From Albula goreensis (lineage: Eukaryota; Chordata; Actinopteri; Albuliformes; Albulidae): a stretch of 64,000 nt of DNA. Each line of letters opens with the position of its first letter. The first letter of the stretch is position 1. The stretch covers positions 16,426,245 through 16,490,244 of the forward strand of contig CM040761.1 of the NCBI GenBank assembly GCA_022829145.1, read 5' to 3'. The notes under the pieces are model-generated. The model was given only the letters and a program-made list of their open reading frames with translations, was not told the DNA's origin and made no database searches. Of this stretch, positions 1 through 12,448 are shown in pieces. Position numbers and translations under genes: made by a program.

Positions 1-3000
1 GGTCCAGCATGTGATACTGGATTATCAGAGGGACCTGATTGGCCAGTCGGTCAGAAGCAATCTGCATTGGGCACAAACACACATACACACACAAATAAGA
101 ACTTCCTAAAGAGTTGACACTTTCTTTTAAAGATTAAAATTCTGGGCAAGCATACCATGTAAAGCATATCTACAACCTGCTAAAAAGAGCCACTGGTCTT
201 TTCCCTTCAAATATTTCCATCCAAAATATTCTCCGAAATGAAACCATTTTGTTTTGTTCCTGAATCTCCTGCCATTGACATATTAATGTAAAATGATTTT
301 GTGATTTTTTTTTCATTCTTACATAAATATCAATTGAAGGGACAGATTCACTGCACTTCTCTTTTTATCTATATGCTGTTATCTATGCTTATTTTGGCAG
401 TAATCTAACCAAATACAGTTTGACAAATATAGTTTCACTTCATATAACACAGGAGCAAGGTTCCCCTAGCTCACGCCCTACAGCCTGATTTGTCTGAATT
501 TTAAAGCCTTCTCTCGTTAGATAGGACATAACATGTATTGTTCAGGTTCAACTTGGATGCAAACTGGGTTCACTTCTACATTTCCATGGATAAGCCCAAC
601 TACCCATACACTCACTAACAATGATGTCATATTTACCTTAAAATATGCACTGACATGCTGGGCCATCTCTTTGAGGTCTGCATTCATACCAAAGGGACTG
701 CCTCTCTGTTTGACAGCACTTAGCTGGTAGCTGTACAGACAGTCCTGGGAGTACACTGTCTGCTCCATGCTGAATTGTGACCGCAGTTTCTTCTCTGCCT
801 TCCCATTCTCCTGCTCTCTCAGATCCTCCATGTGGGTCTTGGTGACTCTCAGCAGATGAGAAAACATCTCAAAATGAGAGCCAGCGATCTTGTTCATGCT
901 GTTCCTTACAATCTCTGTTTTTGTAATTAAAAAGAGAGAGAAGGTACAGTACAACAGTTGGAAGAATGAGATATGTGTGCATGTGTAATTACAAAAACCT
1001 GAACACTGGGGGAGTGATAAGGTCCATTTGGGTATTTTAAGTCAGACACTGTATATGAACAGAGTGGAGGTGGTGGAAAACTTGTTGAAAGCAATGCTAA
1101 AACACACCAGCTTGATCAATTTGACATACATTCGTACACTACAATTACCTCATAGTCAGCTTGTGCAAAAGATCCCTCAGGACCAGCTAAATGAGGGAGA
1201 CTCCCTTGCCTCACCTGTGACGTTCCTCAGGACCAAAACAGATGGCTCTTCCATGTCCTGGATGTGCTGCTTGACGATGCCCTCAAAGGTTTTGTAGTTG
1301 ACGAATCCAGGCAGCTCCTTCCCTCTGCGGGTCCTGGAGTACTCATCAACCTCGTCTCTAAGGTGCTCCTCCACTGCAAGTAAAGAAAGGGACAAACATG
1401 AGAGTCTGTTAGTGTTGTGTTTGACAACACTAAAGTTGGATTTGGCAAGAAGCTGTCACAAAGTGATAGAGTGATGCTGAGACAACATGTTGAAATGATA
1501 AAGACGATGATGACACAGTTGATGATTATGGCTGTCACCGTGTACTGAATCCATTCACTAAAAATGGTTGGTGCTGTAGTTAAAGTTGAAACTTGACTTT
1601 CACTGATGTACAGCAAATTAGTACAGACCTAGTTCAACAGTATGAACTGAAGCAAATGATTGACTAACACTTGTTGGCCTTCATGTCAAGCTGTATCTTC
1701 CAGTTGCTGAATTCAGTTCTGATTTTGGTGAAAACCCTGGTGTCACCTTCCTCCACAACTTCCTCGGCCCGGACCACTTCCAAAAGGACATTGTTAAACT
1801 TGTTTACTTTCTGCGAAATATAAAAGACAAGACTCACTTCCAGGAGATGTTGTAAAGATGAGTGAAAACCGATTGATGTTCTTCTGTTCACACACTCTTC
1901 TTCAGCATTGCCAGTCTTACCTCAATCAGAAAGTTAGTTCTCTGTGTCTGATCCGCAGGAACTCCATTTCCCAGGTCCCTCAGCTTTTTGGCATTTATCT
2001 CCAGCTTCTGGTTAATCTGTTTCTCTAACTGTGGGAGGGATTTCTGAAAATCCCCATGAAGGTCCAGGAAAATGTAACAAAATGATCATTCGAGTGTTGT
2101 GAGTCAAGAAATAAAGGGCAAAGGAACACATCGGAACAAAAATAATTTGGAGGGCTCTGTTTTGACTATGAATATACTGTGTCTGCTGCTGTCTTGGCCC
2201 CCATGTCCATGACCTAAATAGAAGCATTCCTGGTAACATGAAGATTGATAAATAAAATATTAATGAAAATGTGAAGAAATTATTCTTGAATAATTTCACG
2301 AAAATGCTGATTCCAAAGTAGTCAGGACAAAAAAAGAACAGTAATCACTTGGAGATTGTGGGGGATACAAAAATGCATGCTCACACTAATGTGCTCCACA
2401 AGCTCCTTAGTCAGCTTCTCTGCCAGGCAGGGGATGGAGGCCTTCCCATTATCCAGTAGAGTCCTGGGACATCAGAGGACACCAAATATATCGCCAGGTC
2501 ACGGGAGGTGTGATAAAACAGTAAGGTATGAGAAAAACAGTCGCCAAGAGTAGAAATGATCACAAGTGATTTCTAGTGAGGGTGATCACTTAAAGATGGA
2601 TGAAGAAACAGTTTCTTAGTGAGAATGGTCTCTGTGAAACTGATTTAAACATATACACCTGAAGTGGGGGTGGTCTTCAAAGAAAGCCCTCTCTTTCTGA
2701 ATGGCCTTGTCCAGGGTCATGTTATCATTGATGTCCTGCTGGCCTCTGCACTTGACTACCATGTAGCCTTTCTTCAGATTGATCACCAGGTTGTTGACTG
2801 TGTTCACTACTGTCCCCTCCGCCCCTCTGTCCACCAGGTCTGGCTTGGTCAGAACACCTACAGCAGAATTAAGGTCAAAGAACATATCAACTGCTTAAGT
2901 TCATTTTAAAGCAGGTGATTGGAAAAAAAATGTTGCATAAGATCTTCAGAAATATAAAGGCAATCACATGTGCAGGAGTTATATTTGTATAATTATCCAA

Positions 3001-5183
3001 GAGGAGACAAATTTAGCAAAATATGGTGTTGCGGTTACCATTTATATATATTTGGAATATGTTTTTCCTTAATATTTATTATGCATCTAGAAGTCTTTTT
3101 GCATTTGTATGCAGTGTTATGGTACATTATACTCAATTACCCAGAGTTCTCTGTCCACTTGGGTCAACTTCCTTAGCCATTTTTAGAGCTTCAGTTGTGG
3201 CAATGTCAATATTGGCTGGGACAACCACTAAGCTGATTGTAGCCTGTCTTTTAATGAAGTTACGAATCATTTTTTTAATCTGCAAGGAGGAAAACAGAAC
3301 AGTTTAAATGTTCAATATAATTAGGGATTGGAGTTAACAGGAACATTGGCATGACCCCCTACTTTTCAGAATATAAAAGTTTTAAAAACAAGGGAGTCCA
3401 CATGATGGCAACTGTCAAATGATACAGTTTACCAGCTTCAGAATTGTATGTATCCCCCACCTCTCTAATTAGATAAGGTTTTGATGTAAGCAAGCCTTAT
3501 GTTCTCACTCCTCTCACCTGATCACCAATATCACTTGGCTGATTCCCCACGGCCACCCTGGCAATCCCTGGTAGATCAATGAGCGTCAGGTCAGGAACCT
3601 CCGGGGACTCTATCTCCAGTGTGATCATGTCATTGCTGATGGCCTGTCCCTTTCCAGCAATTGCCTCCTGAGCTGCAGTAGACAAACATATGAGCATACG
3701 TATATTAGAACATGCATTCATACAACAGCCTCATCAACCCCAAGAGCTGCAACTGAGCAATGATGTAAGCAGAACCCTTCTGATTGAAGCACTCTCTTTT
3801 GGAGACGCTATGCAATTCAAATATACATCAAATATGCAAATATGATAAACTCCTACTTATAAAGGGCACTTTAATGATCACTGGACATATAATTTATTCA
3901 CTAAGAATATCATTCAGGATACCCCAATTGTGAGTCCCTGTTTTCTCTCTGTGTCCGTGTTTGAGTGTGCATTTGTGTGTATGTGCCCAAAGTTGGTAAT
4001 TAAATATTGAGATCTTGCTGTCAATTTCTGATCCATAAGACCAAAACAAAAGGCTTTGTTTTGATTTTCATATCATAATACTGAGTCATAGGTAATATCT
4101 GATAGCTCAAACCTTGGAGGGTTTGTGATGCCTTGCTCTCCTAGTGTCTGAATGTCAAGTAGTTGAGGTACAAACCAAGTTCTACTGCCTCTCCAACTTT
4201 CTCTGGACTTTTCAGTGTCCATTTTACGGTATTGTTGTTTTGTTTAAAGGTCATCAATCCTGTCCAAGGCTTTCCCCTCTTCACCTTCTTCAGCTTCAGG
4301 ATCAGAGGACAACGGGTCACAATTCCTATTTGCCAAAAATCCATCTGTTATTTCTTCACTGTGACAATACTTACATACAACAGCTTGGCCATTGAGTACA
4401 TAACATAGAGCCAGACCAGCAACCTTTCCTATCCAGGTATCACACTGTATCAACCATAACACAACTCAGCCTGCTTTTGTACGAGACACAACACCCTCAT
4501 TCCCATATTGTTGAAACACGGTTGAAAGACTTGTTTTCTTGTGAGTTCAAATGACGCAGGGTGGATTTTAAGCAGACTCAGCATCTCCTTTTATGGGCTA
4601 TGCTATTCAAAGATACTCTGGATTCAATCAAATCGGCCATAAGCATGACACATTCTACCTTATGCTCATAAGAATCAGCTTTATCCAAATATTATCTGAA
4701 AAGCCAGGAAACAGGAAGGTTGAGGCCGGAAACCTTACATGCCCAAATCAAATCAATTTCATTGTCACACTACTTAACACAGGTGTGTAGGTGAGTGAAA
4801 GAATCTGTCAGAGAGGGAGCAAGTGAAGTCTGCAAGTATTTGGGCAGAAACAAATTTTTTGCATTCAATGACTGCCTGGGCTCTACAACCCATTGTCAGA
4901 ACTATACACACGGTATGTGTGCTGGTAATCCTTTCTATCATCTTTAATTATGACTTTTTAATGATTGTGCCATGAGTTTAGCCTAATAAATCCCTAACTG
5001 CATGTGTCTATTTGATTTAATCCTGGCTTTAGTGCGGTGACAAATGGCAGAAAAAACTACATGTCAGTCCTATCCAGAGCTACTCTAAAGTGAGGGCATT
5101 CATTCATTCCAGTGTGACAGTGTGTCTCATTGTTCAGTCTGTGAAGGCAAAGTGTGTTTTGTGTACATGTGAGACTGTGCTCT

Positions 5184-5224
<41 letters not shown>

Positions 5225-5639
5225 ACACTTACCGCTCCCCCTGGGCAGTGCCACCCCAGACAGGGCCTCCAGTACAGAACTCTTTCCAGAGCTCTGGTCT
5301 CCAATCACTGCGATAGCCGGTAGATCCAGGTCCTTCTCCACCCCAAGGGAGCTCAGGGAGTCAATCAGGTCAATGCAGGGACGCACCTTCTCCTCATAGT
5401 GCTGATCTAGATATGAACTGCCCTTTGTATGATGAGGAAACAGGACCCACGTTAATCTCACCAGTACAGCCATAAACTCAAAGTAGAACTGAAAAAGAAC
5501 ATTCCATCCTTATTATTTTTAAGAGTAGCTGACAAATACTTACTCTTGAATTGTCTGAATTTGACCTTCGTTCCGCAGCAGTACTTTGTGCTGTCGCTCC
5601 ATTCACTTGTGTCAAGTCACTGCGCTTAGAATGTTTCAT
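1..5639 (-). CDS. mx: Mx gene 1: interferon-induced dynamin-like GTPase (3' end outside window)
   Basis: Antiviral dynamin-family GTPase of the cytoplasm (or nucleus in some fish Mx). Coding exons in order: 5544-5639, 5233-5422, 4176-4325, 3518-3672, 3141-3279, 2659-2857, 2385-2463, 1921-2043, 1669-1810, 1215-1373, 637-914, 1-61 (cut by the window edge). All junctions are GT-AG and in frame, giving about 590 residues. Visible motifs are P-loop [16 protein letters not shown] and the dynamin signature LPRGSGIVTR across the second junction. The start is an ATG at 5639 encoding a basic 32-residue leader; an acceptor just upstream implies a 5'UTR intron. The second exon could begin 66 nt earlier in frame, but the shorter form matches the paralogues. 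The 637-914 exon fuses two exons that are separate in the other four genes. This is the most divergent copy. It shows no disruption; only the carboxy terminus is missing, because of the window boundary. Confidence 0.9.
5186..5221. repeat. GT/CA microsatellite in Mx gene 1 intron 2
   Basis: About 18 uninterrupted TG units on the plus strand (CA on the coding strand), starting a few bases inside the intron after the P-loop exon. Equivalent repeats sit at the same place in Mx genes 3, 4 and 5. Confidence 0.95.
5227..5232 (-). other. 5' splice site of Mx gene 1 P-loop exon
   Basis: GTAAGT donor ending the P-loop exon. It is followed within about six bases by the intronic CA repeat (read on the coding strand), the same layout as in Mx genes 3, 4 and 5. 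Confidence 0.85.
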
Positions 5640-5912
5640 ATTGGCTGCCACACTCGTTAACTGTGTAGAAGTGAAAGTCTTGTATGTAAAGTGTAAGATT
5701 AAATCTCATACAACAGAAACACAAACAACTTTCACCCAGCCTCTTACTTAATATTTCAGGATAAATGTTCATATTCATATATAAAGTTAAAGTCCTCTTA
5801 TTATCAATATCATCTTGCCAAATAGGTGTGGCCTCACTATAGTTCCTTTATTTCTGCCATTTCATCCATATTCAATGTCTACGCATATCTTCTTGTGTAG
5901 ATATGTAATATC

Positions 5913-7282
5913 CAGGGGCGTCATGCAAGCCAAAATTCTGGGGGGCGGGTTGGCAATTACAGCGGGGGGCACAGGGTCCTTCTACACTGCTGCCACTTTT
6001 CTTGAAAAACAGCTAAATCTTGTCTGCTTCACCCAAAAATTTCAAGGGGCATAAATTCACATAAAAACACTATATCCACAATGCAAATTAATTTAGAGAA
6101 CATAGATAATAACATAGATAACTTCTCTGTCAGCCTGAATGTCTGAGAAAAACCCTATTTAGATCTTGTGAAATTCCTTACATAATGCTAATTGCTAAAA
6201 TTTGTTTTGTGGCTTTCATTTATCAAACCATTTCATTTTGTTCACTTACCACCAAACGGCTAATTGACTGCCTCTTACACAGTACTTTGACAACATTATT
6301 ATTAGCTGTTGTCATTGTCATCATGTTGTTGTTGTGAGAATCATCATTAGGCTATTCACTTATCTTTACCTGCTTCACACAGATCAGCAACTTTAACTGC
6401 CTGATCATCATCACCATTCCTTGATTGGTCTGAAATGGTCATTTGAAAGAGGCAACAAATCTTTCAGTTAAATCTGCATATATTTCCATGAAGGAAAAAC
6501 AGCCTATCACTATAAATCTCAGCTATGATAACCTACCTCTTGCACTATCAACATACTGACTGAGGACAGGGCTGAGGCTTTCTGTCGTTTTTTTAAACAA
6601 TGACGAAATTTTCCTCTGCATCTTAACCTGGAGATATGAAATGGAATTCAGTGTTTTGCTAAATATAACCTATGATAGTGGTGGTAAATACGATCAGCTA
6701 ACACAGCTTTCCTTTACCAATATTAAACAGGATGCTATGCTATCACGAGTCACGAACAGCTAGGGAGCCAGAAGGCTAAACAACCGGATTAAGGGATGGT
6801 TACTAACTTTAGCTAGCACTTGCCAACTATCTTGCAAAGCAAACTATACCTATACTTCTCAAACGCAATTAAGTGTGTACAACTAATTGCATTTCATTTT
6901 CACACATTTGAAAACGGGATTGATGCTCTACTAACCACTTCAGCAACACACAATTAAGCCGTACCCTACATTTCCACTAGTACTAATACACAACCGAATG
7001 CTGTCTGCGTCCGTACTTGCTGTTGGGAACTGATTTCATCCAGCAACTTCTGAAAGAAACCAATACCATACGGAAAAGGGGTTGTGACTTTGCGGTATGA
7101 TCTATGACATAATTAGTCAAGAATACGCTTGACTCATAATATAAAATTATAATAACTATATTATATATTCATAAAAATAATAGTAATAAAACAAAATAAA
7201 AATAAAAAAAAATCCAAATATCAAGAATCTGGTGGGGTACGTGTCCCCCCAGCCCACCCCTTGAATGGGCATGACGCGTCTG
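5913..7282 (-). mobile_element. hAT-like DNA transposon, internally deleted, in Mx gene 1 5' intron
   Basis: The ends are inverted: CAGGGGCGTCATGC at 5913 and, reading inward on the other strand from 7282, CAGACGCGTCATGC (12 of 14 match). The flanks are GTAATATC (5905-5912) and GTGATATC (7283-7290), an 8-bp duplication with one mismatch; 8 bp is the hAT hallmark. The 1.37-kb body carries a short two-exon coding remnant but is too small for a full transposase. It lies between the inferred gene 1 promoter and the first coding exon. The family name is inferred from ends and duplication length only. Confidence 0.7.
6370..6621 (-). pseudogene. Putative transposase amino-terminal remnant inside hAT-like element
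   Basis: An ATG at 6621 opens 28 codons (basic, with K/R-rich and FKK residues) ending at donor GTAGG after 6537. A second 60-nt exon, 6429-6370, continues in phase and ends at a GTAAAG donor. Both lie inside the element bounded by inverted ends. The remnant resembles the start of hAT transposase genes in placement and composition. No zinc-finger or dimerisation domain follows, so it is at best a fragment. It could alternatively be a spurious pair of spliceable segments. Confidence 0.4.
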
Positions 7283-7867
7283 GTGATATCTCCACCCCAC
7301 CACCGGGATTTTGCCACCAAATCTATCAAACTTGCAACATCCGGTAACTGAGGAGAACACCCTCCGTCAATATTTAAATGTTGGAATACAAACAAGAACA
7401 TATGAGTTGATATTTTACAAAGCATGTAGATTATAGCCATAGATGACAACAACAACAGCAGCAACAACCTACATCATCATCATTATACATGTCAGTGATA
7501 AAATGTATAGTAAATCTAACAACTCAACATGTGTATGCACAATTTGTCATTCGAAATTTCTTACACTCTAAATTCTGAAACTAACAACAGATCTAATAAA
7601 TAAAACCTTACCTCTAAGCGTATCACATTATTCGTATATGTGTTAAGAATTTAAATATACTAGAGGACTGAAACTTTTTACAGGTACATTGTCGCATATG
7701 GATACATTCGTATCAACTCAGCAAATGCGAATATAATTCACAAATTCAATGTTACACAAACGTATAGCTTTAAACTCACTGTATGTCCAGCGATTATGCA
7801 TTTGTGAAGGTATTCCACTTTGTCTGTTGAGCTCTTACGCAGACTGCACCTTAATTGAGACCAACAT

Positions 7868-7928
7868 CCCTTTAAATATACTCTTGAACAACAATGAAAC
7901 TACCGTCGGTAGGTTTCGTTTTTCAAGA
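7868..7928 (-). promoter_or_regulatory. Inferred interferon-responsive promoter of Mx gene 1
   Basis: Two ISRE-like blocks face each other: the segment 7882-7904 (contains AATGAAACT) and the segment 7908-7928 (AACGAAACC on the minus strand) form an imperfect palindrome. An AT-rich TATA-like TATATTTAAA follows at 7880-7871 on the minus strand. A plausible donor GTAAGA near 7833 would end a noncoding first exon and splice to the acceptor just upstream of the ATG at 5639. The motif type is established for Mx promoters; assigning it to gene 1 is inference from position. Confidence 0.6.
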
Positions 7929-8329
7929 ACGAAAGAGACACGCTGCGTCCCCCTTCAGTTCACGATTTACATAGACATAGATTATTTACATACTTTTTGA
8001 TTGCGAACCTATTCCTTGTATAAGCATAATTACGTACATTATATATCAGTATGTTACCCATACATTCAGTGGATTTATTTGTACCCTTGGCGAAAATGAA
8101 CAGCAAACGTTGGCTACTGAATAAATAAATTGATGCCCCAGTTTTACCGACTGTTGTAGACTCTACTGGCAAGATAAAGGCACTGAGCCTTTTCCTACAT
8201 TTCATAAGATTGAGAGGGATCTTGGACCGTTCCTGTATGCAAAACCATTTGAGGTCTGTGATGACCTTAGGTCTACACGTATGTTCTGATCTCTTAGGTT
8301 CAGCCCTCTTCCACCCTATTCCACAGCAA

Positions 8330-9110
8330 GTATGAGTGCCAGGCTTCAGTATGAACTCAAGCACAGACAGGAGTAAAATAAACCAAAGCTTACGGTAAAT
8401 AAAGGGCAGGTCCAAAAACATAGTCAAAAACAGTAGAGGCAAAACCAGAACACAGCAATCAGGGCAAAAACAGAGTGCACAAATGAAGTCAAAAAACAGG
8501 CAAAGTTCAAACCAGGCAGGAATCTAATAATAGATTTTTAAACATGGTTGATGTAACTAAATGTCAGGGCTCAGGTAGGACTCAGATGTGGATGTAAATG
8601 TTAACAGTTTTATTATCAGAAGCCAAAGTCCAAAATCCAGAAACATAGTTAAAAAACAGGCAATGGTCATAACCGGGAGTCTCAGCAAAAGCGCAAAACA
8701 CAATCCAAGAGAATGGTCAAAAGTCAGGCAGGTGAAGTTCATAAACTGGAAGGCACAGCAACGGTACAAAAACACAAGGCAAAGAATCAAAAACCAAAAA
8801 ACAAACAGGGCAACAACAGGCAGGCAGAACAGGAACAAAAGGCTCGTAGCACACACATGGACACACACACAGAAACAGAAGTAACTGAGACGAGCTCGCA
8901 ACAAACAAGAGACACAGGTGCACAACAGGGCAGGTGAAACGAATGAGTAATCACAGGGCAGGTAATAAGGTGGGCGGAGCAACACAGAATGAAAACTAAA
9001 GCACATGGACAGGGAACAGAAAACAAAAACACAGAAACAACCAAACACAACTGACAGTGAGAACAGAAACAATAAAACATATCAGACAGGAATACTGACA
9101 CTAAACTCTG
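8330..9110. repeat. Interspersed repeat of transposon style, family unknown
   Basis: A purine-biased stretch with recurring motifs such as AAACAGGCA, GGCAGG and AGTTCA. It contains two loosely similar direct segments (about 8350-8540 and 8575-8790). This composition is typical of non-autonomous DNA transposons common in fish genomes. Long open frames in it are low-complexity and show no domain. I could not fix its ends or name a family. Confidence 0.45.
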
Positions 9111-10147
9111 CAGTTCTCTAACTGCCAACCTCTTTTGTGCCTCCCCCACCCTCTTCTTCTCTGTGAGTTGGAAGGAAGATGAAATTGCATCCACTCCTTG
9201 GCAAGCTGACAATTATTCTAGTGGATTTCAACTTTTCTTTTGGTGGTAAGTGGTACACACAACTTTTTGTGCATTTTAGTTTCCATTACTCAATGTGTGA
9301 AGACAAATAACCATTTGTATCTTGATTGGTCAGTTCTTGCCGTTCTTCATGGAGATGGATGACATAATGACATAAAGGTTTTGCAGTCAAGATGTTACAT
9401 ACCTCATGTTTATTCCCTGATGAAACAGGAACATTCTGGAAGGCCAAAATACCATTTCCCATGATCAAAAAGAACTATTGTGTATCATTTTTTTATTTTA
9501 ATCAAATGGCTCTTCAGAAGTGCAAATAATTTTGACACCTATACTGTTATACATAAAAAAATAGTATTGTGCATTATAAAACATGTTCCAAACAATTGTA
9601 TTAGAGCAAAATATAGGTAATTATCTGTGTTGGCTAGTTTGTGCATCCTTTTTTGGGGCCAATAATTCTGGAGTCTACTGTATCTTACCTCCTCATCCCA
9701 CATCAGTACCCAATAATTCAATTATAAGTCCCAGTTATCCACTCTGGGGATTGTAAATGAATTAGGCTACAGTGAAGCAAACAATGACAACTTTTCAGAA
9801 TCTCAGGATTGCGTCCTTTTCTGATCCAGCCATTGTTTTAGTTTGTTTGATGCAAAAGTTCTTTGTCATGTCAAATTGTGAGAGGCATACTCTCCCTGAG
9901 TACCTTATGTTTTTAAACTCAGGTTTGAATGAGACTGATACCATCATGCACATGCTAAGGGAATGGCGTTGTGATGCCATTTCGTAAATTTCTCAAACGC
10001 ATGTGTGACTGTGCCTCTTCCCCCATGGATGCATTTTTAGGAAAATATCCATATTTTGTTACATTTACTGTGAATTTATTTTCTTTACATATTTATTTTT
10101 CAGTTCATCCTCTTGATCAAAAACGTGATACAGAATATATTATGCAC

Positions 10148-10279
10148 CAGGGTTTCCCAAACTGTCACCTCAAGACCCACAATGCCCATTCTGCTGTTGG
10201 GGAACAGTGCTTTTGCTGCGGACCCCTGGGACAGCTTCTTATACCCAAACGCCCTTGGGTGCCACTTTGGAAACCCCTG
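10148..10279. mobile_element. Short hAT/Charlie-like MITE
   Basis: A 132-bp segment with inverted ends: CAGGGTTTCCCAAACTG on the left and, on the opposite strand from the right end, CAGGGGTTTCCAAAGTG. Ends beginning CAGGGGTTTCC are typical of non-autonomous hAT elements. The flanking octamers (10140-10147 and 10280-10287) match only partly, so the target duplication is degraded or absent. There is no coding capacity. Confidence 0.5.
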
Positions 10280-10671
10280 CCTTGAACAATGCAACATCCA
10301 ATCACAAATTTGATTTGACAATCATATATTACAACCATAAAATAAAGCTAATCTGAAATGAAAGGAAAAGGAGGAAATGTTTAGGTGTACATATGATGCT
10401 CAATATTTCATAACAGATAAAATATTATATAAAATTTTGTCCTAACATCTTCTATTTGTGCTGACATGAGTCCATTCTTTCTCAGTACTAAAAACAACAG
10501 ACATGTACATTATAAAAAAAAATTGTCCAAATGCAAACAATTTCAGAAAACAACATACTGTGCCATAAACTGTGATACAAAGACCATAACAAGACAGTTC
10601 ATTCAAGTGCACTGACTAAATGAATGCCTTTGGCACAGAGTATGTAATGGGTTTGGGGAAGGGCATTGAGT

Positions 10672-12416
10672 TTAGAACTTGATGAGGTAGCTGCGTGCCT
10701 GTGTCAGGCGCTTGAGGCGGCTCTGCAGACCAGCTCTCTTGGTGCCGATGTCAAAGTCTTCCTTCAGCAGCAGCTCCACGTTCTCCTTGTCCTGCAGCAT
10801 CTGCAGCATCTCCCTCTGCAGCTGCACAGCCGACTCCTGCAGTATCAGGTAGCGGATGACCAGGGGGATTTGGTCAGCCAGGCGCTGGCTTGCAATCTGG
10901 AATGGGAAGCGCACAGGGAGAGGTCATGTGACAGAATGTGGATTGAAAAGTTTGGGAATTTGAAAGTTATACTCGGAATCTGAAGGCAGATAGACCACAG
11001 GAGTTGTTGATGCATGAACTATGAACTGCTACATAACAGAATAAATGACATAATGTCAGTCTCTCTTTAGCCCATTTCAATGTGTTCTTATACTTTTGTT
11101 TTATAAGTAGCTACTGATAAGAGTGACTACATGGGTGGTAATATGACTGGATCAGAACTTGGCACATGAACAGTGCTGACTCTTCTTACCTTGTAGTAAG
11201 ACTTAAGATGGACCATCATTTCCTGCAGAGTGGCATGATTGTCTGTGCTATAGACTATGCTCCTATTTCTGAATCCATCATCTTCCATTTCATCAAGTTC
11301 CACCCTCCTAATCTCCTCCAGGTTGTAGCTGTAGGTGCTGTCCTGGGTGTAAACGATCAGCTCCATCTTGAACTGGGTTCTCAGCATGGACTCTGCTGTT
11401 GACTCCTTCTCCTGCTTGATGGCCTCCATCTTGGTCTGGGTGTCAGGAAATCAAATGGTTATGCTCCTGAACCTATGCTGAGGGCAATCTAACCCAGTGG
11501 CAGAATAGCATTTTATGGTTAGTTTAGAGTAGAGAGTGGCCGGCTACAGTCCTGGCTGGCTACGGGGTCTGAGGGCCATTCTTTTCACATGAAAACTGGC
11601 GACCTATTTAGATCAAAAAGATCAAGTAAGGTAACCAACTAATCGGGTTATCAACTGCTTAAGTTAATAAATGATGTCCTTGTAACAACGAAAACAAACA
11701 TAACCTGTGCTTCACTAGGAACAAGGTTGGCCAATCCTGGATTGGATTGTAGATATACAACTGATATTGAAGGATTTTATTGAACAATTGAAAGATGCAG
11801 TAAAGACAGAGAGAAAATAAAAACCAAGGTCAATCCAGAGTGTGTGTCTGTGTCTTTTTTATTTTGAGCAACACAATTAAACATGTACTTTATTCTCATT
11901 TTTAATATCAGCAAGAAGAGTTCTGTGCCTGAGGTACTTGTAAAGCTTAAAGATATTTAAAAAAATCACCTTTGCAGTTTTGAGGAGGTTTGGGAACCCC
12001 ATCAGGTTGTTTTGAGCCAGCTGAATGAATGCCTTCCTCACAATGTCTGTGGAAAACCAAGGAGAGAGTTATTTTCCATTTTTATCTTGTCTTTTGCAAA
12101 GTGAGTTCTGCCTGCTGTCTTGGTTTTCATCACCAGTTCAGCTGCAAAGTCACTTGGAGGAGCATACTTTGATAAATGGCACACGACACACCAGGGCAGT
12201 CAATAGTGCATGACAAGCTGAAGATCCTCTCAGCAAATATCTCTTTGAGTGATGCAACCCATATAAATAAAAAACATGTATTTCATGTGTATTTTTATTT
12301 ACATATAACTAAAGTACACTGTAAAATGTATTACTCCATTCATCTTCAAAGTCAGAAACAGTTGACTTTTTATTCAACCAAAAAGGCTGGAAAATATATG
12401 TAAATACATACAAATG

Positions 12417-12448
<32 letters not shown>

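Larger units (their letters stand above)
7950..10671. other. Spacer between Mx gene 1 promoter and Mx gene 2 3' end
   Basis: No gene recognised. It holds the unknown interspersed repeat at 8330-9110 and the short hAT-like MITE at 10148-10279. The rest is AT-rich. The part next to 10672 should contain the Mx gene 2 3'UTR; TTTATT (AATAAA on the minus strand) occurs near 10076 and 10092, rather far from the stop codon. Confidence 0.6.

Noticed and set aside
7749-8000. Plus-strand 83-codon open frame
   Set aside because: It overlaps the paired ISRE and TATA-like promoter of Mx gene 1 and has no recognisable domain.
8557-9212. Overlapping open frames rich in Cys, Phe and Leu
   Set aside because: Low-complexity translation of an interspersed repeat, with no start context or domain.
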